A DNA stretch of 64,000 nucleotides from Micromonospora haikouensis (GCF_900091595.1 NZ_FMCW01000021.1:43748-107747); one strand, 5' to 3'; positions 8,023 to 16,731 are shown, numbered from the stretch's first letter. Numbers and translations: made by a program. Notes: generated by a model from the letters alone, not told the origin.

Positions 8023-8742
8023 ATGGAACAGCGCTCGCTGGAGGAAGCGGTCCGCAGTTCCTGGGCGGTGCGCGAATCGCAGGCCGCGAAGAAGTTGATC
8101 GACGGCAAGATCGACACCGGAGGACGTGGTGCCGTCACCGGCGGGGCACACCTCGACGCCATGACGGAGTTGCTCGGAGGTATTTTCCGAGACGCCGGCT
8201 TTCCGCCTGACGCGGTGCGTTGCAGGTCCGGCGTTGAACTGCCCGGCTACTTCCGACCCACCAAGAACTGGGATCTGGTCGTACTGCTCGAAGGTGAACT
8301 GGTCGCCGCCATCGAGTTGAAGTCCCATGTCGGCCCGTCGTTCGGAAACAACTTCAACAATCGGGTGGAAGAGGCAATCGGAAGCGCAGCCGACCTGCGG
8401 CGAGCGTATGACAACGGCCTACTCGGGCGAACCAAACCATGGCTCGGCTACGTGCTGCTGCTGGAGGAGGCGCCTGGCTCTGTGGGTAAGGGTAGGCCGC
8501 GGAGCGGCACCTTTCCGATCGATCCGGCCTTTGCTGACACTTCCTACCTCGACCGATACGTGATTCTCTGCAGGCGTCTGCGGAGCGCCGGCCTGTACGA
8601 CGCCACCTGCCTTGTCACTTCGTCTCGGCAGGCAGACAGCCCCATCCGGCAGCCCGACCCGGAGATCGGCTATGCCGCCTTCGTCAGCGCCATCATGGCT
8701 CGGATCGAGGAAGTGGGCGTCCTGCAGCCGAAGCGCAACTGA
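8023..8742 (+). CDS. PaeR7I-family type II restriction endonuclease
   Basis: A 239-residue protein that matches the PaeR7I/XhoI endonuclease family in length and motifs. A PD-(D/E)XK-like nuclease core is visible as D84 (KNWDLVV) and E98-L-K100 (AAIELKSHVG), with the family's Asn-rich stretch (FGNNFNNRVEEA) next. PaeR7I and XhoI cut CTCGAG, so the same site is expected here. GGAGGTG at about 8009-8015 overlaps the end of the methylase gene, coupling the two. The R-M pair lies between an ECF sigma gene and a conserved helicase, as an inserted cassette would. Active status is not provable from sequence alone. Confidence 0.88.
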   Translation: MEQRSLEEAVRSSWAVRESQAAKKLIDGKIDTGGRGAVTGGAHLDAMTELLGGIFRDAGFPPDAVRCRSGVELPGYFRPTKNWDLVVLLEGELVAAIELKSHVGPSFGNNFNNRVEEAIGSAADLRRAYDNGLLGRTKPWLGYVLLLEEAPGSVGKGRPRSGTFPIDPAFADTSYLDRYVILCRRLRSAGLYDATCLVTSSRQADSPIRQPDPEIGYAAFVSAIMARIEEVGVLQPKRN

Positions 8743-8753
8743 GCCGGGGGCTG

Positions 8754-8807
8754 ATGTCGGCGAGGTGGCGGTATCCGGCTGCCGGGATACCGCCACCTCG
8801 CCGACAT
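8754..8807. repeat. 54-bp palindrome, copy 2 (perfect arms)
   Basis: Arms 8754-8776 and 8785-8807 are perfect 23-bp inverted repeats around an 8-nt loop. It separates the convergent endonuclease and XPB genes. Copies at 1706-1759 and 26418-26471 have the same geometry. Confidence 0.9.
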
Positions 8808-8826
8808 GGAGCCGGTCGCGCGGGCG

Positions 8827-10506
8827 TCAGTCCACGCTGGGCAGGGGCGGGCCCAGGACGTCGTCGGCGTCCACGATCGTGTACGCGTAGCCCTGCTCCG
8901 CCAGGAAGCGCTGCCGGTGCGCCGCGTACTCGGTGTCGATCGTGTCCCGGGAGACGACCGTGTAGAAGTGCGCCTGCCGCCCGTCGGCCTTCGGCCGCAG
9001 CACCCGGCCCAGCCGCTGCGCCTCCTCCTGCCGAGACCCGAACGTGCCCGACACCTGGATCGCCACCGCCGCCTCCGGCAGGTCGATCGAGAAGTTGCCG
9101 ACCTTCGAGATCACCAGCGTGCGCACCTCGCCCGACCGGAACGCGTCGAACAGCCGCTCCCGCTCCTTGTTCGTGGTGGACCCCTGCACGATCGGCGCGT
9201 CCAGGTATTCGCCGAGCTGGTGCAGCTGGTCGATGTACCCGCCGATGACGAGCACCTGCTCGTCCGGGTGCCGGTCGACCAGCGCCCGCACCACCGGCAG
9301 CTTCGTGCGGGCGGTCGCCGCCATCCGGTAGCGCTCCTCCGCCTCCGCCGTCGCGTACGACATCCGCTCCGCGTCGGTGAGGGTCACCCGCACCTCGGTG
9401 CACTGCGCCGGGGCGATCCAGCCCTGCTGCTCGATGTCCTTCCACGGCGCGTCGTACCGCTTGGGGCCGATCAGGCTGAACACGTCGCCCTCCCGGCCGT
9501 CCTCGCGGACCAGGGTCGCGGTGAGGCCCAGCCGGCGGCGGGCCTGGAGGTCCGCCGTGAACCGGAAGATCGGCGCGGGCAGCAGGTGCACCTCGTCGTA
9601 GACGACCAGGCCCCAGTCGCGCGCGCCGAACAGGTCCAGGTGGGTGAACGCGCCGCCGCGCCGCGAGGTGAGCACCTGGTACGTGGCGATGGTGACCGGC
9701 CGGATCTCCTTGCGCTCACCCGAGTACTCGCCGATCTCCTCCTCCGTCAGCGAGGTGCGGGCGATCAGCTCCCGCTTCCACTGCCGGCCGGCGACCGTGT
9801 TGGTGACCAGGATCAGGGTGGTGGCCTTCGCCTCGGCCATGGCCGCCGCCCCGACGAGGGTCTTGCCCGCGCCGCAGGGCAGCACCACCACGCCGGACCC
9901 GCCGGCCCAGAACGCCTCCACGGCCTCCCGCTGGTACGACCGCAGCGTGAACGGCTTCCCGCCGTCCTTGCCGCCCTCGGCCAGCTCGATGGGGTGCGCC
10001 TCGCCGTCGACGTACCCGGCGAGGTCCTCCGCCGGCCAGCCCAGCTTCAGCAGCGCCTGCTTGAGCCGCCCCCGTTCCGACGGGTGCACCGCGATCGTGT
10101 CGTCGTCGAGCTTCGCGCCGAGCATCCCGGCCAGCTTCTTGCTCTTGGCGACCTCGATCAGCACCAGCCGGTCGAGGGCGCGCAGCACCAGGCCGTGCGC
10201 CGGGTCGTTGGCGAGCTGGAGCCGGCCGTACCGGTCCATCGTCTCGGCCACGTCGACCAGCAGCGCGTGCGGCACCGGGTAGCGGCTGTACTTCAGCAGC
10301 GCGTCCACCACGGCCTCGGCGTCGTGGCCGGCGGCGCGGGCGTTCCACAGGCCCAGCGGGGTCAGCCGGTACGTGTGCACGTGCTCCGGCGAGCGTTCCA
10401 GCTCGGCGAACGGGGCGATCGCCATCCGGCAGGACTGCGCGTCGGGGTGGTCGATCTCCAGCAGCAGCGTCTTGTCCGACTGCACGATCAGTGGTCCACC
10501 GCTCAC
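8827..10506 (-). CDS. XPB/Rad25-type DNA repair helicase
   Basis: A 559-residue superfamily 2 helicase. An N-terminal XPB-specific domain (about 1-190) precedes the Walker A GAGKT (VVLPCGAGKTLVGAA), the DEVH box (VVYDEVHLLP) and the C-terminal helicase motifs (FGSRQEEAQRLGRVLRPK). Bacterial XPB unwinds DNA 3'-5' and is common in actinobacteria, where a partner like the gene at 11815-14271 usually sits beside it. GTG at 10506 has AGAGGA upstream. Here the partner is separated by two opposite-strand genes. The 175-bp gap upstream holds a divergent promoter region with a GTTGCA/TGCAAC dyad. Confidence 0.93.
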   Translation of the reverse strand: MSGGPLIVQSDKTLLLEIDHPDAQSCRMAIAPFAELERSPEHVHTYRLTPLGLWNARAAGHDAEAVVDALLKYSRYPVPHALLVDVAETMDRYGRLQLANDPAHGLVLRALDRLVLIEVAKSKKLAGMLGAKLDDDTIAVHPSERGRLKQALLKLGWPAEDLAGYVDGEAHPIELAEGGKDGGKPFTLRSYQREAVEAFWAGGSGVVVLPCGAGKTLVGAAAMAEAKATTLILVTNTVAGRQWKRELIARTSLTEEEIGEYSGERKEIRPVTIATYQVLTSRRGGAFTHLDLFGARDWGLVVYDEVHLLPAPIFRFTADLQARRRLGLTATLVREDGREGDVFSLIGPKRYDAPWKDIEQQGWIAPAQCTEVRVTLTDAERMSYATAEAEERYRMAATARTKLPVVRALVDRHPDEQVLVIGGYIDQLHQLGEYLDAPIVQGSTTNKERERLFDAFRSGEVRTLVISKVGNFSIDLPEAAVAIQVSGTFGSRQEEAQRLGRVLRPKADGRQAHFYTVVSRDTIDTEYAAHRQRFLAEQGYAYTIVDADDVLGPPLPSVD

Positions 10507-10681
10507 GCCGGCGTCCTCTCTTTGGCCTGGTCAACGGGCCCCCGCCGGGCGGCTACCCACCCCGGGCCGACCCACCAGTGTTGCACGAAGCCCGAATGGG
10601 GCCGAAAATTCGGACACCAGGTGCAACCATTCCGGTACGTCCGGCGTCTAGGCAGTGGGACGACCGACCCGGGGAGGCCTC

Positions 10682-11557
10682 ATGAGACAGGTTCGCTTCA
10701 GCGCCCGGGTCGTCGCCCTGGCCGTGGTCACGCTGGTCGGCGTCGGTGCGTGCACGCCCGAACGCCAGGCCGACCCGGGTGGCCGTGGAGGAGGGCTCGC
10801 CCAGGCCGGCTCGGCGGAACGGGAAACGGGGGCGGGCGGTTCGTCCGGCTCCGACCAGCGGACCCGGCCGGAGCCGAAGCCCACCCGCACGAAGGCCAAG
10901 CCGAAGCCGAAGCCCACCCCGACGAAGGCGAAGCCCAAGCCCGCGCCGGAGCCGACGCCGGCCGGATGCCCGCTGGGCGAGCACCAGCGCGAGGTGGAGA
11001 CCTACCTCGCCCGGCTGGGCGGTTTCGGGCGGGTGACCGTCGACGGCCGCCAGTCCGCCGCCGACTGCGCCGCCATCAAGAAGTTCCAGCAGCGGTACGA
11101 CATCCGCCCCGCCGCCGGCCGCGCCGGCCCCACCACGTACGACGTGACGAAGCGCCTCGCCACCACCGACACGAAGCGCTGCAAGGCCGCCTCCTCCGGC
11201 ACCACGTTCTGCATCGACCTGACCCGGCAGACCACGTGGGCGCTGCGCGGCGGCAAGGTGGTGTGGGGCCCGACGGTGACCCGCACCGGCATGAAGGGCT
11301 ACGCCACCCCCGCCGGCACGTTCACCATCAACTACCGCAACATCAAGGAGTGGTCCGACCCGTACGAGGTGTGGCTGCCCTACTGGCAGCACTTCACCCA
11401 GGGCATGGGCTACCACCAGACCACCACCTACCTGCACGACAAGTCGATCGGCTCGCACGGCTGCGTCAACCTCCTCCCCGCCGACGCCCTCCGCGCCTGG
11501 GAGCTGGGCAAGGTCGGCAGCCGGGTCGTCCTCTTCGGCCGCCGGCCCGGCACGTGA
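10682..11557 (+). CDS. L,D-transpeptidase lipoprotein (YkuD domain)
   Basis: A 291-residue exported protein. The lipobox VGAC puts the lipidated Cys at residue 24. A Lys/Pro-rich linker (repeated PKPTPTKAKP-like runs, about residues 60-90) is followed by a peptidoglycan-binding-like segment and a YkuD domain with the catalytic SHGC at residues 258-261 and an upstream His-rich stretch (MGYHQTTTYLHDKS). It would form 3-3 cross-links in peptidoglycan or attach proteins. ATG at 10682 has GGGGAGG upstream; an earlier in-frame start would disrupt the signal. It overlaps the next small gene by 4 nt. Confidence 0.9.
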   Translation: MRQVRFSARVVALAVVTLVGVGACTPERQADPGGRGGGLAQAGSAERETGAGGSSGSDQRTRPEPKPTRTKAKPKPKPTPTKAKPKPAPEPTPAGCPLGEHQREVETYLARLGGFGRVTVDGRQSAADCAAIKKFQQRYDIRPAAGRAGPTTYDVTKRLATTDTKRCKAASSGTTFCIDLTRQTTWALRGGKVVWGPTVTRTGMKGYATPAGTFTINYRNIKEWSDPYEVWLPYWQHFTQGMGYHQTTTYLHDKSIGSHGCVNLLPADALRAWELGKVGSRVVLFGRRPGT

Positions 11558-11772
11558 CCGCCGACGACGAACCCGCGCCGGCCGGCGAGGTCTCGGCGGC
11601 GACGCTGCTGGCGTACGCGACCGCCGCCGTGCTCCTCGTCGGCTGGTTCCTCTACGGCTGGCTCGTCCAGCGGCAGGGCTTCGTCGCCTCCGTCGGCGAG
11701 TCCGCCGGGGCCGGGTTCGCCCTGCTGCTGGCCGTCTCCGTGGTCGGCACCGTGCGCCGCAGCCGCCGCTGA
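11554..11772 (+). CDS. Small two-helix membrane protein
   Basis: A 72-residue protein starting at GTG 11554, which overlaps the transpeptidase stop as GTGA, so it is probably translationally coupled. Two hydrophobic segments (LAYATAAVLLVGWFLYGWLV and GFALLLAVSVVGTV) flank a short loop, with a basic RRSRR tail. No known family recognised. The coupling suggests a role alongside the transpeptidase at the membrane, but this is inference only. Confidence 0.7.
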   Translation: MTADDEPAPAGEVSAATLLAYATAAVLLVGWFLYGWLVQRQGFVASVGESAGAGFALLLAVSVVGTVRRSRR

Positions 11773-11796
11773 CGCCCCCGTCGGCGGCGACGCCCG

Positions 11797-11811
11797 ACCC
11801 GGCGACCGGGT
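11797..11811. terminator. Weak hairpin between convergent genes
   Basis: ACCCGG/CCGGGT arms of 6 bp with a 3-nt loop, in a 42-bp gap between convergent genes. No U-run. A terminator role is plausible only from position. Confidence 0.3.
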
Positions 11812-11814
11812 GGC

Positions 11815-14271
11815 TCAGGAGCCCTCCAGCACCGCCGCGGTGATCCGGTGCAGCGCGAACGTGTGCAGCATCTCCGTGCGCTCGTCCTCGGCGCGCAGGT
11901 AGCCCGCTCCGATCGACACCGGCCGGACCAGCCGCGACGCGGTCGCCCCGTGCGCGTCGACGTAACCCACCCAGACCAGCGCCTTGTCCCGCACCGCCTG
12001 TTGCAGCACCGCCAGGGCGTCGGAGTGACCGTGCGCCGGGGCCGGGCCGGTGCGCGCCGCCGTGCCGCGTACCACCGCCGGGGCCCGCCGGGCCGCCCGC
12101 GCCGCCGCCTCGCCCCGCCGGATCTGCTCCACCACCCCGAGCAGCCGGGGCAGGGCCAGCTTCGGCGACGCCAACGGGTCCACCGTCCGGCCCACCGGGG
12201 CCCGCCCCGGGGCCCGCCGGGTCCTCGGCCGCGACAGCACCGCCGCCCCCGACGCGTCCTCGGGCACCGGGGCGTACCCGGCGTCGCGCAACGCCAACAG
12301 CATCCGGTTCACCTGGTACGGGGTGACCAGCACCGTCGGGGCCAGCCGCCGGAACGCCAGCGCCTCCAGCCGCCGGTCGGCGAGCACCTCCGCCAGCAGC
12401 GCCTCGTCGTCGCTGCGCACGTACCCCCCGGCGGAGCCGACCCGCAGCCCGCCGTGCTTGCGCGCGACGTCGTCCACCAGGTACGTCAGCCCCTGCGGCA
12501 CGGGTGTGCGGGACCGGCGGCGGAACAGGTCGTGCAGGTCGTCGGCCGAGTAGCCGGCGTCCAGGGCCCGGCGCACGCTGGCCGTGGTGACCCGGTGCAC
12601 GCTCGCCCCGCCCGCCGACTCGTGCTCGGCCACCACCTCCAGCTCGCCGGCGAGCGCCGGGTCGGGCGGGCCGGGCACCACCACCGTCAGGTCGGCCTGC
12701 ACCAGGAAGTGGTCGACCGGCGCGGGCAGCAGCCCGTCCAGCGCCCGCACGGCCGTGGACGCGTCCTCGGCGTCGGCGCGCAACCCCAGCGGGTCGTCCC
12801 CGCCCCGCTCGTCGGCCTCGGCCACGTCGGCCAGCAGCAGCCGCCCGTACGAGGTGAGCGCCCCCAGCCCCGTCACGCCCAGCCGCGCCGCCTCGACCAG
12901 GGCCTCCCGGTGCGCGGCCTCCCGGCCCCGGCTGCGCCGGGGCGCCCGCCAGTCGAGCAGCTCCAGCACCTCCTCCGGGGTGGGCGCGACGGCCGGCTCC
13001 AGGTCGGCCAACACCGCCAGCACGGCCCGGCGGGCGGCGGGCGCCCCGGCCCGTTCCGCCTCGGGCGAGAGCGCGCCGATCGGGCGGTCCCGGTCGTCGC
13101 GCTGCCCGACGAGGCCCACCTGGCGGGTCATCAGCAGCCACGCCCGGGCCAGCTGCTCCCAGCGCCGGGCCAGCGACATGGCCCGCCACACCTCGTACCC
13201 GCCGCTGGGCAGGACCTGCTGGTCGGCGCCGTACCGGGTGGTCGTCGCCCCGGACAGCTCCAGCTCGCCGGCCAGCCCCGCCGCGTACGCCACCTCCAGC
13301 AGCAGGGCGGTCGTAGCCTCGTCCAGGGCGAGGGCCTTCGCCAGCCGGCGCAGGTCACGCACCCCGATCCCGCCGGAGCGCAGCACGGGAGCCGGCTCGG
13401 CGGAGAGCAGCTCCAGCAGCGCCTCGGTGTGGCGTACCACCTCCATGGTCTGCCCGGCCCCGGCCGAGTCGACGGCCTTCGCCTCGCGCGCGACGGCGGC
13501 TACCGGCGGTGGGCTGGTGCGCAGCGGCCCGAGGGGGCCGCTGTCGCGGCGCAGCAGCAGGCCGACCTCGCGGGGCAGCTCCACCGTGCCGGCGGACACC
13601 GCCACCAGCAGCCGGCTGTCGACCAGCCAGCGCACCGGCGAACCGGTGGGCGCGCCGCCGTTGGTCGGGTCCGGCGGGACGCTGTCCTCCGCCCCGAGCG
13701 GCGGGGCCTGGAGCGCGCCCGGGGGCACGCTGCCCACCGGCGGGCCGGCGGCGAGCCGGTCCAGGATCGCCCGCGCCGACGGGGGCGCGGCCAGCAGCGT
13801 GCGGCGCAGCTTCGCCGGGTCCGCGCAGAGGGCCGCCGTGCGCGCATCCAGCTCCGTCGCGGGTCGGCCCAGCCCTGCCGGGTACGGGGCGACCTCGTCG
13901 ACGCCGTCGACCACGCGCAGGGCGTGCTCGGGCCCGTACAGCAGGAACAGCGCCCGCAGCTTGTGCACCGCGCCCCGGATGGTGGCCGGGGCGGGCGGGC
14001 GCGGGCCGGCGGTGGCCATGGCGAGGACGGCCTCGGTGGAGGTGGTGCCGTCGTCCGGGTCCCGGGTGAGCCGGGCGGCGTCGAGGATCTGGAGGGTGAA
14101 CTGGTCCAGCCCGTCCAGCGCCCGGGCCACCGACACCCGGGACTGGGCCCGGACGGCGAGCGCGGACACGTCGGCCGGCACGGGCACGACGAGGTCCGGC
14201 CGCAGCTGGAGCAGGGCGGCCAGGGACTCGTCGGGCAGCGTCCGCAGGTGGTCGGCGAGTGAGGTCGTCAT
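11815..14271 (-). CDS. Helicase-associated (XPB/Ssl2-like N-terminal) domain protein, Rv0862c-type
   Basis: An 818-residue protein lacking helicase motifs but with the helicase-associated domain found in actinobacterial partners of XPB. The N terminus (LADHLRTLPDESLAALLQLRPDL) is characteristic. The middle is Ala-rich, and a C-terminal segment (LVQADLTVVVPGPP, then DYSADDLHDLF-like and GYAPVPEDASGA parts) resembles the XPB regulatory region. ATG at 14271 is followed by MTTSLADH. It is expected to work with XPB in DNA repair; its biochemical role is not established. The pair is split here by the transpeptidase genes. Confidence 0.85.
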   Translation of the reverse strand: MTTSLADHLRTLPDESLAALLQLRPDLVVPVPADVSALAVRAQSRVSVARALDGLDQFTLQILDAARLTRDPDDGTTSTEAVLAMATAGPRPPAPATIRGAVHKLRALFLLYGPEHALRVVDGVDEVAPYPAGLGRPATELDARTAALCADPAKLRRTLLAAPPSARAILDRLAAGPPVGSVPPGALQAPPLGAEDSVPPDPTNGGAPTGSPVRWLVDSRLLVAVSAGTVELPREVGLLLRRDSGPLGPLRTSPPPVAAVAREAKAVDSAGAGQTMEVVRHTEALLELLSAEPAPVLRSGGIGVRDLRRLAKALALDEATTALLLEVAYAAGLAGELELSGATTTRYGADQQVLPSGGYEVWRAMSLARRWEQLARAWLLMTRQVGLVGQRDDRDRPIGALSPEAERAGAPAARRAVLAVLADLEPAVAPTPEEVLELLDWRAPRRSRGREAAHREALVEAARLGVTGLGALTSYGRLLLADVAEADERGGDDPLGLRADAEDASTAVRALDGLLPAPVDHFLVQADLTVVVPGPPDPALAGELEVVAEHESAGGASVHRVTTASVRRALDAGYSADDLHDLFRRRSRTPVPQGLTYLVDDVARKHGGLRVGSAGGYVRSDDEALLAEVLADRRLEALAFRRLAPTVLVTPYQVNRMLLALRDAGYAPVPEDASGAAVLSRPRTRRAPGRAPVGRTVDPLASPKLALPRLLGVVEQIRRGEAAARAARRAPAVVRGTAARTGPAPAHGHSDALAVLQQAVRDKALVWVGYVDAHGATASRLVRPVSIGAGYLRAEDERTEMLHTFALHRITAAVLEGS

Positions 14272-14353
14272 CGTCGTTCCACGCTAGCCCGGGACGGGGC
14301 CCGCGCGCCCCTCGGACGTCCGGCTGGACCCGCCGGCCGGGTAGGTTCTCGGC

Positions 14354-14977
14354 ATGCCCCCGCTCACCGTCGGTTTCGACCTCGACATGACCCTCGTCGA
14401 CTCGCGTCCCGGCATCGCCGCGGCGTACCGGGCGCTGACGGCGCGCACCGGCGTGCCCGTGGACGCCGACGCGGCGGTGTCCCGGCTCGGCCCGCCGCTG
14501 CGGGTGGAGATCGCCCGCTGGTTCCCGCCCGAGCAGGTCGAGTCGGCCGTCGAGGCGTACCGCGAGCTGTATCCGGCGTACGCGATCACCCCGACCCTGC
14601 CGATGCCCGGCGCGGTCGAGGCCATCGAGGCCGTGCACGCCCACGGCGGCCGGGTCGTGGTCGTCACCTCGAAGCTGGGCCGGCTGGCCCGGCTGCACCT
14701 GGACCACCTCGGGCTGGCCGTCGACGAGCTGGCCGGCGACCTGTTCGCCGAGGAGAAGGCGACGGCGCTGCGCGCGCACGGCGCGACCCTGTACGTCGGC
14801 GACCACACCGCCGACATGGTCGCCGCGGAGGCGGCGGGCGTGCCGGGCGTGGCGGTCGCCACGGGCCCCTGCTCGGCCGACGAGCTGCGCTCGGCCGGGG
14901 CCAGCCTGGTCCTGGCCGACCTCACCGGATTCCCGGCGGCGCTCGCCACCATGATCCGGCTAGCCTTGGAGCAGTAG
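14354..14977 (+). CDS. HAD-superfamily phosphatase (phosphoglycolate phosphatase-like)
   Basis: A 207-residue HAD hydrolase with the nucleophile motif DLDMT (D9, D11) near the start, a helical cap, the motif II Thr (VVVVTSK), a motif III Lys region and a motif IV acidic patch (YVGDHTADM). It removes phosphate from a small metabolite, possibly phosphoglycolate, but substrate cannot be read from sequence. ATG at 14354 gives the canonical N terminus. It precedes the cold-shock gene by 28 bp on the same strand and may be cotranscribed. Confidence 0.85.
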   Translation: MPPLTVGFDLDMTLVDSRPGIAAAYRALTARTGVPVDADAAVSRLGPPLRVEIARWFPPEQVESAVEAYRELYPAYAITPTLPMPGAVEAIEAVHAHGGRVVVVTSKLGRLARLHLDHLGLAVDELAGDLFAEEKATALRAHGATLYVGDHTADMVAAEAAGVPGVAVATGPCSADELRSAGASLVLADLTGFPAALATMIRLALEQ

Positions 14978-15005
14978 ACGTCTCAAGTGAAGCAGGGGTT
15001 CTCAG

Positions 15006-15392
15006 GTGCCGACGGGTCGAGTGAAGTGGTATGACGCGGCCAAGGGATACGGGTTCGTCACCAGCGACGAGGGTGGCGACGTGTTCCTGCCGAAGGGCGC
15101 GCTGCCGGCGGGTGTCACCGACCTCAAGGGTGGTCAGCGGGTCGACTTCAGCGTGGTGGACAGCCGCCGGGGCGCCCAGGCGATGGGGGTCAAGCTGCTG
15201 GAGGCCCCGCCGTCGGTGGCGGAGCTGCGCCGCCGGCCGGCGGAGGAGCTGCACGGCCTCGTGGAAGACATGATCAAGGTGCTGGAGGCGAAGGTCCAGC
15301 CGGACCTGCGGCGGGGGCGCTTCCCCGACAAGAAGACGGCGCAGAAGATCGCTCAGCTGGTCCACGCGGTGGCGCGCGAGCTGGAGGTCTGA
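15006..15392 (+). CDS. Cold-shock domain protein with C-terminal extension
   Basis: A 128-residue protein. Residues 1-65 form a cold-shock domain with RNP1 (KGYGFVTSD) and RNP2-like (DVFLPKG, replacing the common VFVH) motifs for single-stranded nucleic acid binding. Residues 70-128 are a helical extension (SVAELRRRPAEELHGLVEDM) seen in the actinobacterial long CspB/CspD type. GTG at 15006 starts MPTGRVKWYD. The 3' end overlaps the convergent mqnD gene by 40 bp, so the two messages are complementary at their ends. Confidence 0.9.
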   Translation: MPTGRVKWYDAAKGYGFVTSDEGGDVFLPKGALPAGVTDLKGGQRVDFSVVDSRRGAQAMGVKLLEAPPSVAELRRRPAEELHGLVEDMIKVLEAKVQPDLRRGRFPDKKTAQKIAQLVHAVARELEV

Positions 15393-16267
15393 GGGCCGGC
15401 GGCCCGGGGCACGAGCCCGGCGTCGGCGGCCCGGCCCAGCAGCGCCTCCACGGCGGCGAACCCCGCGTCCCCCAGGTCCGCGGTGAACTCGTTGACGTAG
15501 AGGGCGATGTGCCGGTCCACCACGTCGGGCTCCATCTCCTGCGCGTGGGAGAGCACGTACGGCCGGCCGGCCTCCGGGTCGGCCCACGCCTGGCGTACGG
15601 ACTCGCGGATCCAGCCGGCCGCCTCGACCGGGTCGACCGCGCCCCGGCGGGCCAGGATCGCGCCGAGCGGGATCGGCAGCCCCGTGTCGCCCTCCCACCA
15701 CTCACCGAGGTCGACCAGGGCGGTCAGCCCGTGCCGCTGGTAGGTGAAGCGGGCCTCGTGGATCACCAGCCCGGCGTCGTACCGGCCGGCCGCCACCGCC
15801 GGCATGATCTCGTGGAACGGGACCACCTCGATCCGCGCCGGCGGGCGCTCGGCCGACCAGAGCCGGAACAGCAGGTACGCCGTGGTCCGGTCCCCGGGCA
15901 CCGCCACCGTCGCCCCGCTCAGGTCGGCGCTGTCGGGCTGCGCGTTGCCGACCCGTGCAGCGTCGGTCTGCCCGTCGCCGGCCTGCCCGCTGATGGCCCG
16001 GTCGGGGCGGGTCAGCACCAGCGGCCCGCAGCCCCGGCCGAGCGCGCCCCCGCAGGGCAGCAGGTGGTAGTCCTCCAGCAGCCACGGCAGCGCCGCGTAG
16101 CTCACCTTCACCAGGTCGAACGCGCCCCGCTCGGCGGCGGTGTTCGTGACGTCCACGTCCGCGTAGGTCACCTCGACCGGCGGCGCGCCGGGCACCCGGC
16201 CGTGCACCAGGGCGTCGAAGACGAACGTGTCATTGGGGCAGGGCGAGATCGCCAGGGTGAGCACCAC
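15353..16267 (-). CDS. mqnD: 1,4-dihydroxy-6-naphthoate synthase MqnD (futalosine pathway)
   Basis: A 304-residue MqnD, the enzyme that converts cyclic dehypoxanthine futalosine to 1,4-dihydroxy-6-naphthoate in menaquinone synthesis. Family motifs are the N-terminal ISPCPNDTF, the DVDVTN and KVSYAAL segments, and GLVIHEARFTY. It has a 20-25-residue insertion (about residues 92-115, RVGNAQPDSADLS-like) that most relatives lack. GTG at 16267 is used; a second GTG is one codon later. The last residues (SSSRATAWTS) extend across the end of the cold-shock gene. MqnB lies 1.6 kb away beyond an inserted segment. Confidence 0.92.
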   Translation of the reverse strand: MVLTLAISPCPNDTFVFDALVHGRVPGAPPVEVTYADVDVTNTAAERGAFDLVKVSYAALPWLLEDYHLLPCGGALGRGCGPLVLTRPDRAISGQAGDGQTDAARVGNAQPDSADLSGATVAVPGDRTTAYLLFRLWSAERPPARIEVVPFHEIMPAVAAGRYDAGLVIHEARFTYQRHGLTALVDLGEWWEGDTGLPIPLGAILARRGAVDPVEAAGWIRESVRQAWADPEAGRPYVLSHAQEMEPDVVDRHIALYVNEFTADLGDAGFAAVEALLGRAADAGLVPRAAGPQTSSSRATAWTS

Positions 16268-16587
16268 GCCCCCACCGTATCCCCGCCCCCGTTCTGTCCC
16301 GCCACCCGCTCGGTGCGGGCGCCTGCCGTGCGGCGGCGGTGCTGCCGTGCGGCGGCGGTGCCGGCGGACCTCGGGTACTTCTTCCGCCGGCTAGGCAGCT
16401 GATGTCGTGGATGACTCAGCGAACAGGCCGGCCCCGAACAGGCTGGTCCCCGGGCGGGCTGTTGCCGGGCAGGCTGGTCCCGGGCAGCCGGTCCGGGAAG
16501 GGCGGTTCCCGACATGCCGGGAATCGTCCTGCCGGCCTCCTTCGCTGCGCGCCGCCTTCCGGCCTTGCGGCCGCGTCGCCCCGCCCC

Positions 16588-16731
16588 GCGCTGTCCTGCG
16601 ACCCCGCCGTGCGGCCTCGCCTCGCGCTGTCTTGCGACCCCGCCACGCCGCCTCGCCTCGCGCTGTCTCCTGGGCCTGCCGTGCCGCCTCGCCTTGCGCC
16701 GCCCCCTGGCCTGAGCCTGGCAGGTGGCTCC
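16588..16731. repeat. 36-bp tandem repeat
   Basis: Units start at 16588, 16624 and 16660 (GCGCTGTC at each start); a degenerate fourth begins at 16696. Units 1 and 2 differ at only a few bases. Not in a supported gene. Confidence 0.8.

Noticed and set aside
8806..11772. A 988-codon open frame on the plus strand across XPB and the transpeptidase
   Set aside because: Only its last part (11554-11772) is a credible gene; the rest is antisense or out of frame to XPB and the transpeptidase.
11848..14287. Two long plus-strand open frames across the helicase-associated gene
   Set aside because: Antisense of a conserved gene with Arg/Pro/Ser-rich products typical of shadow frames at high GC.
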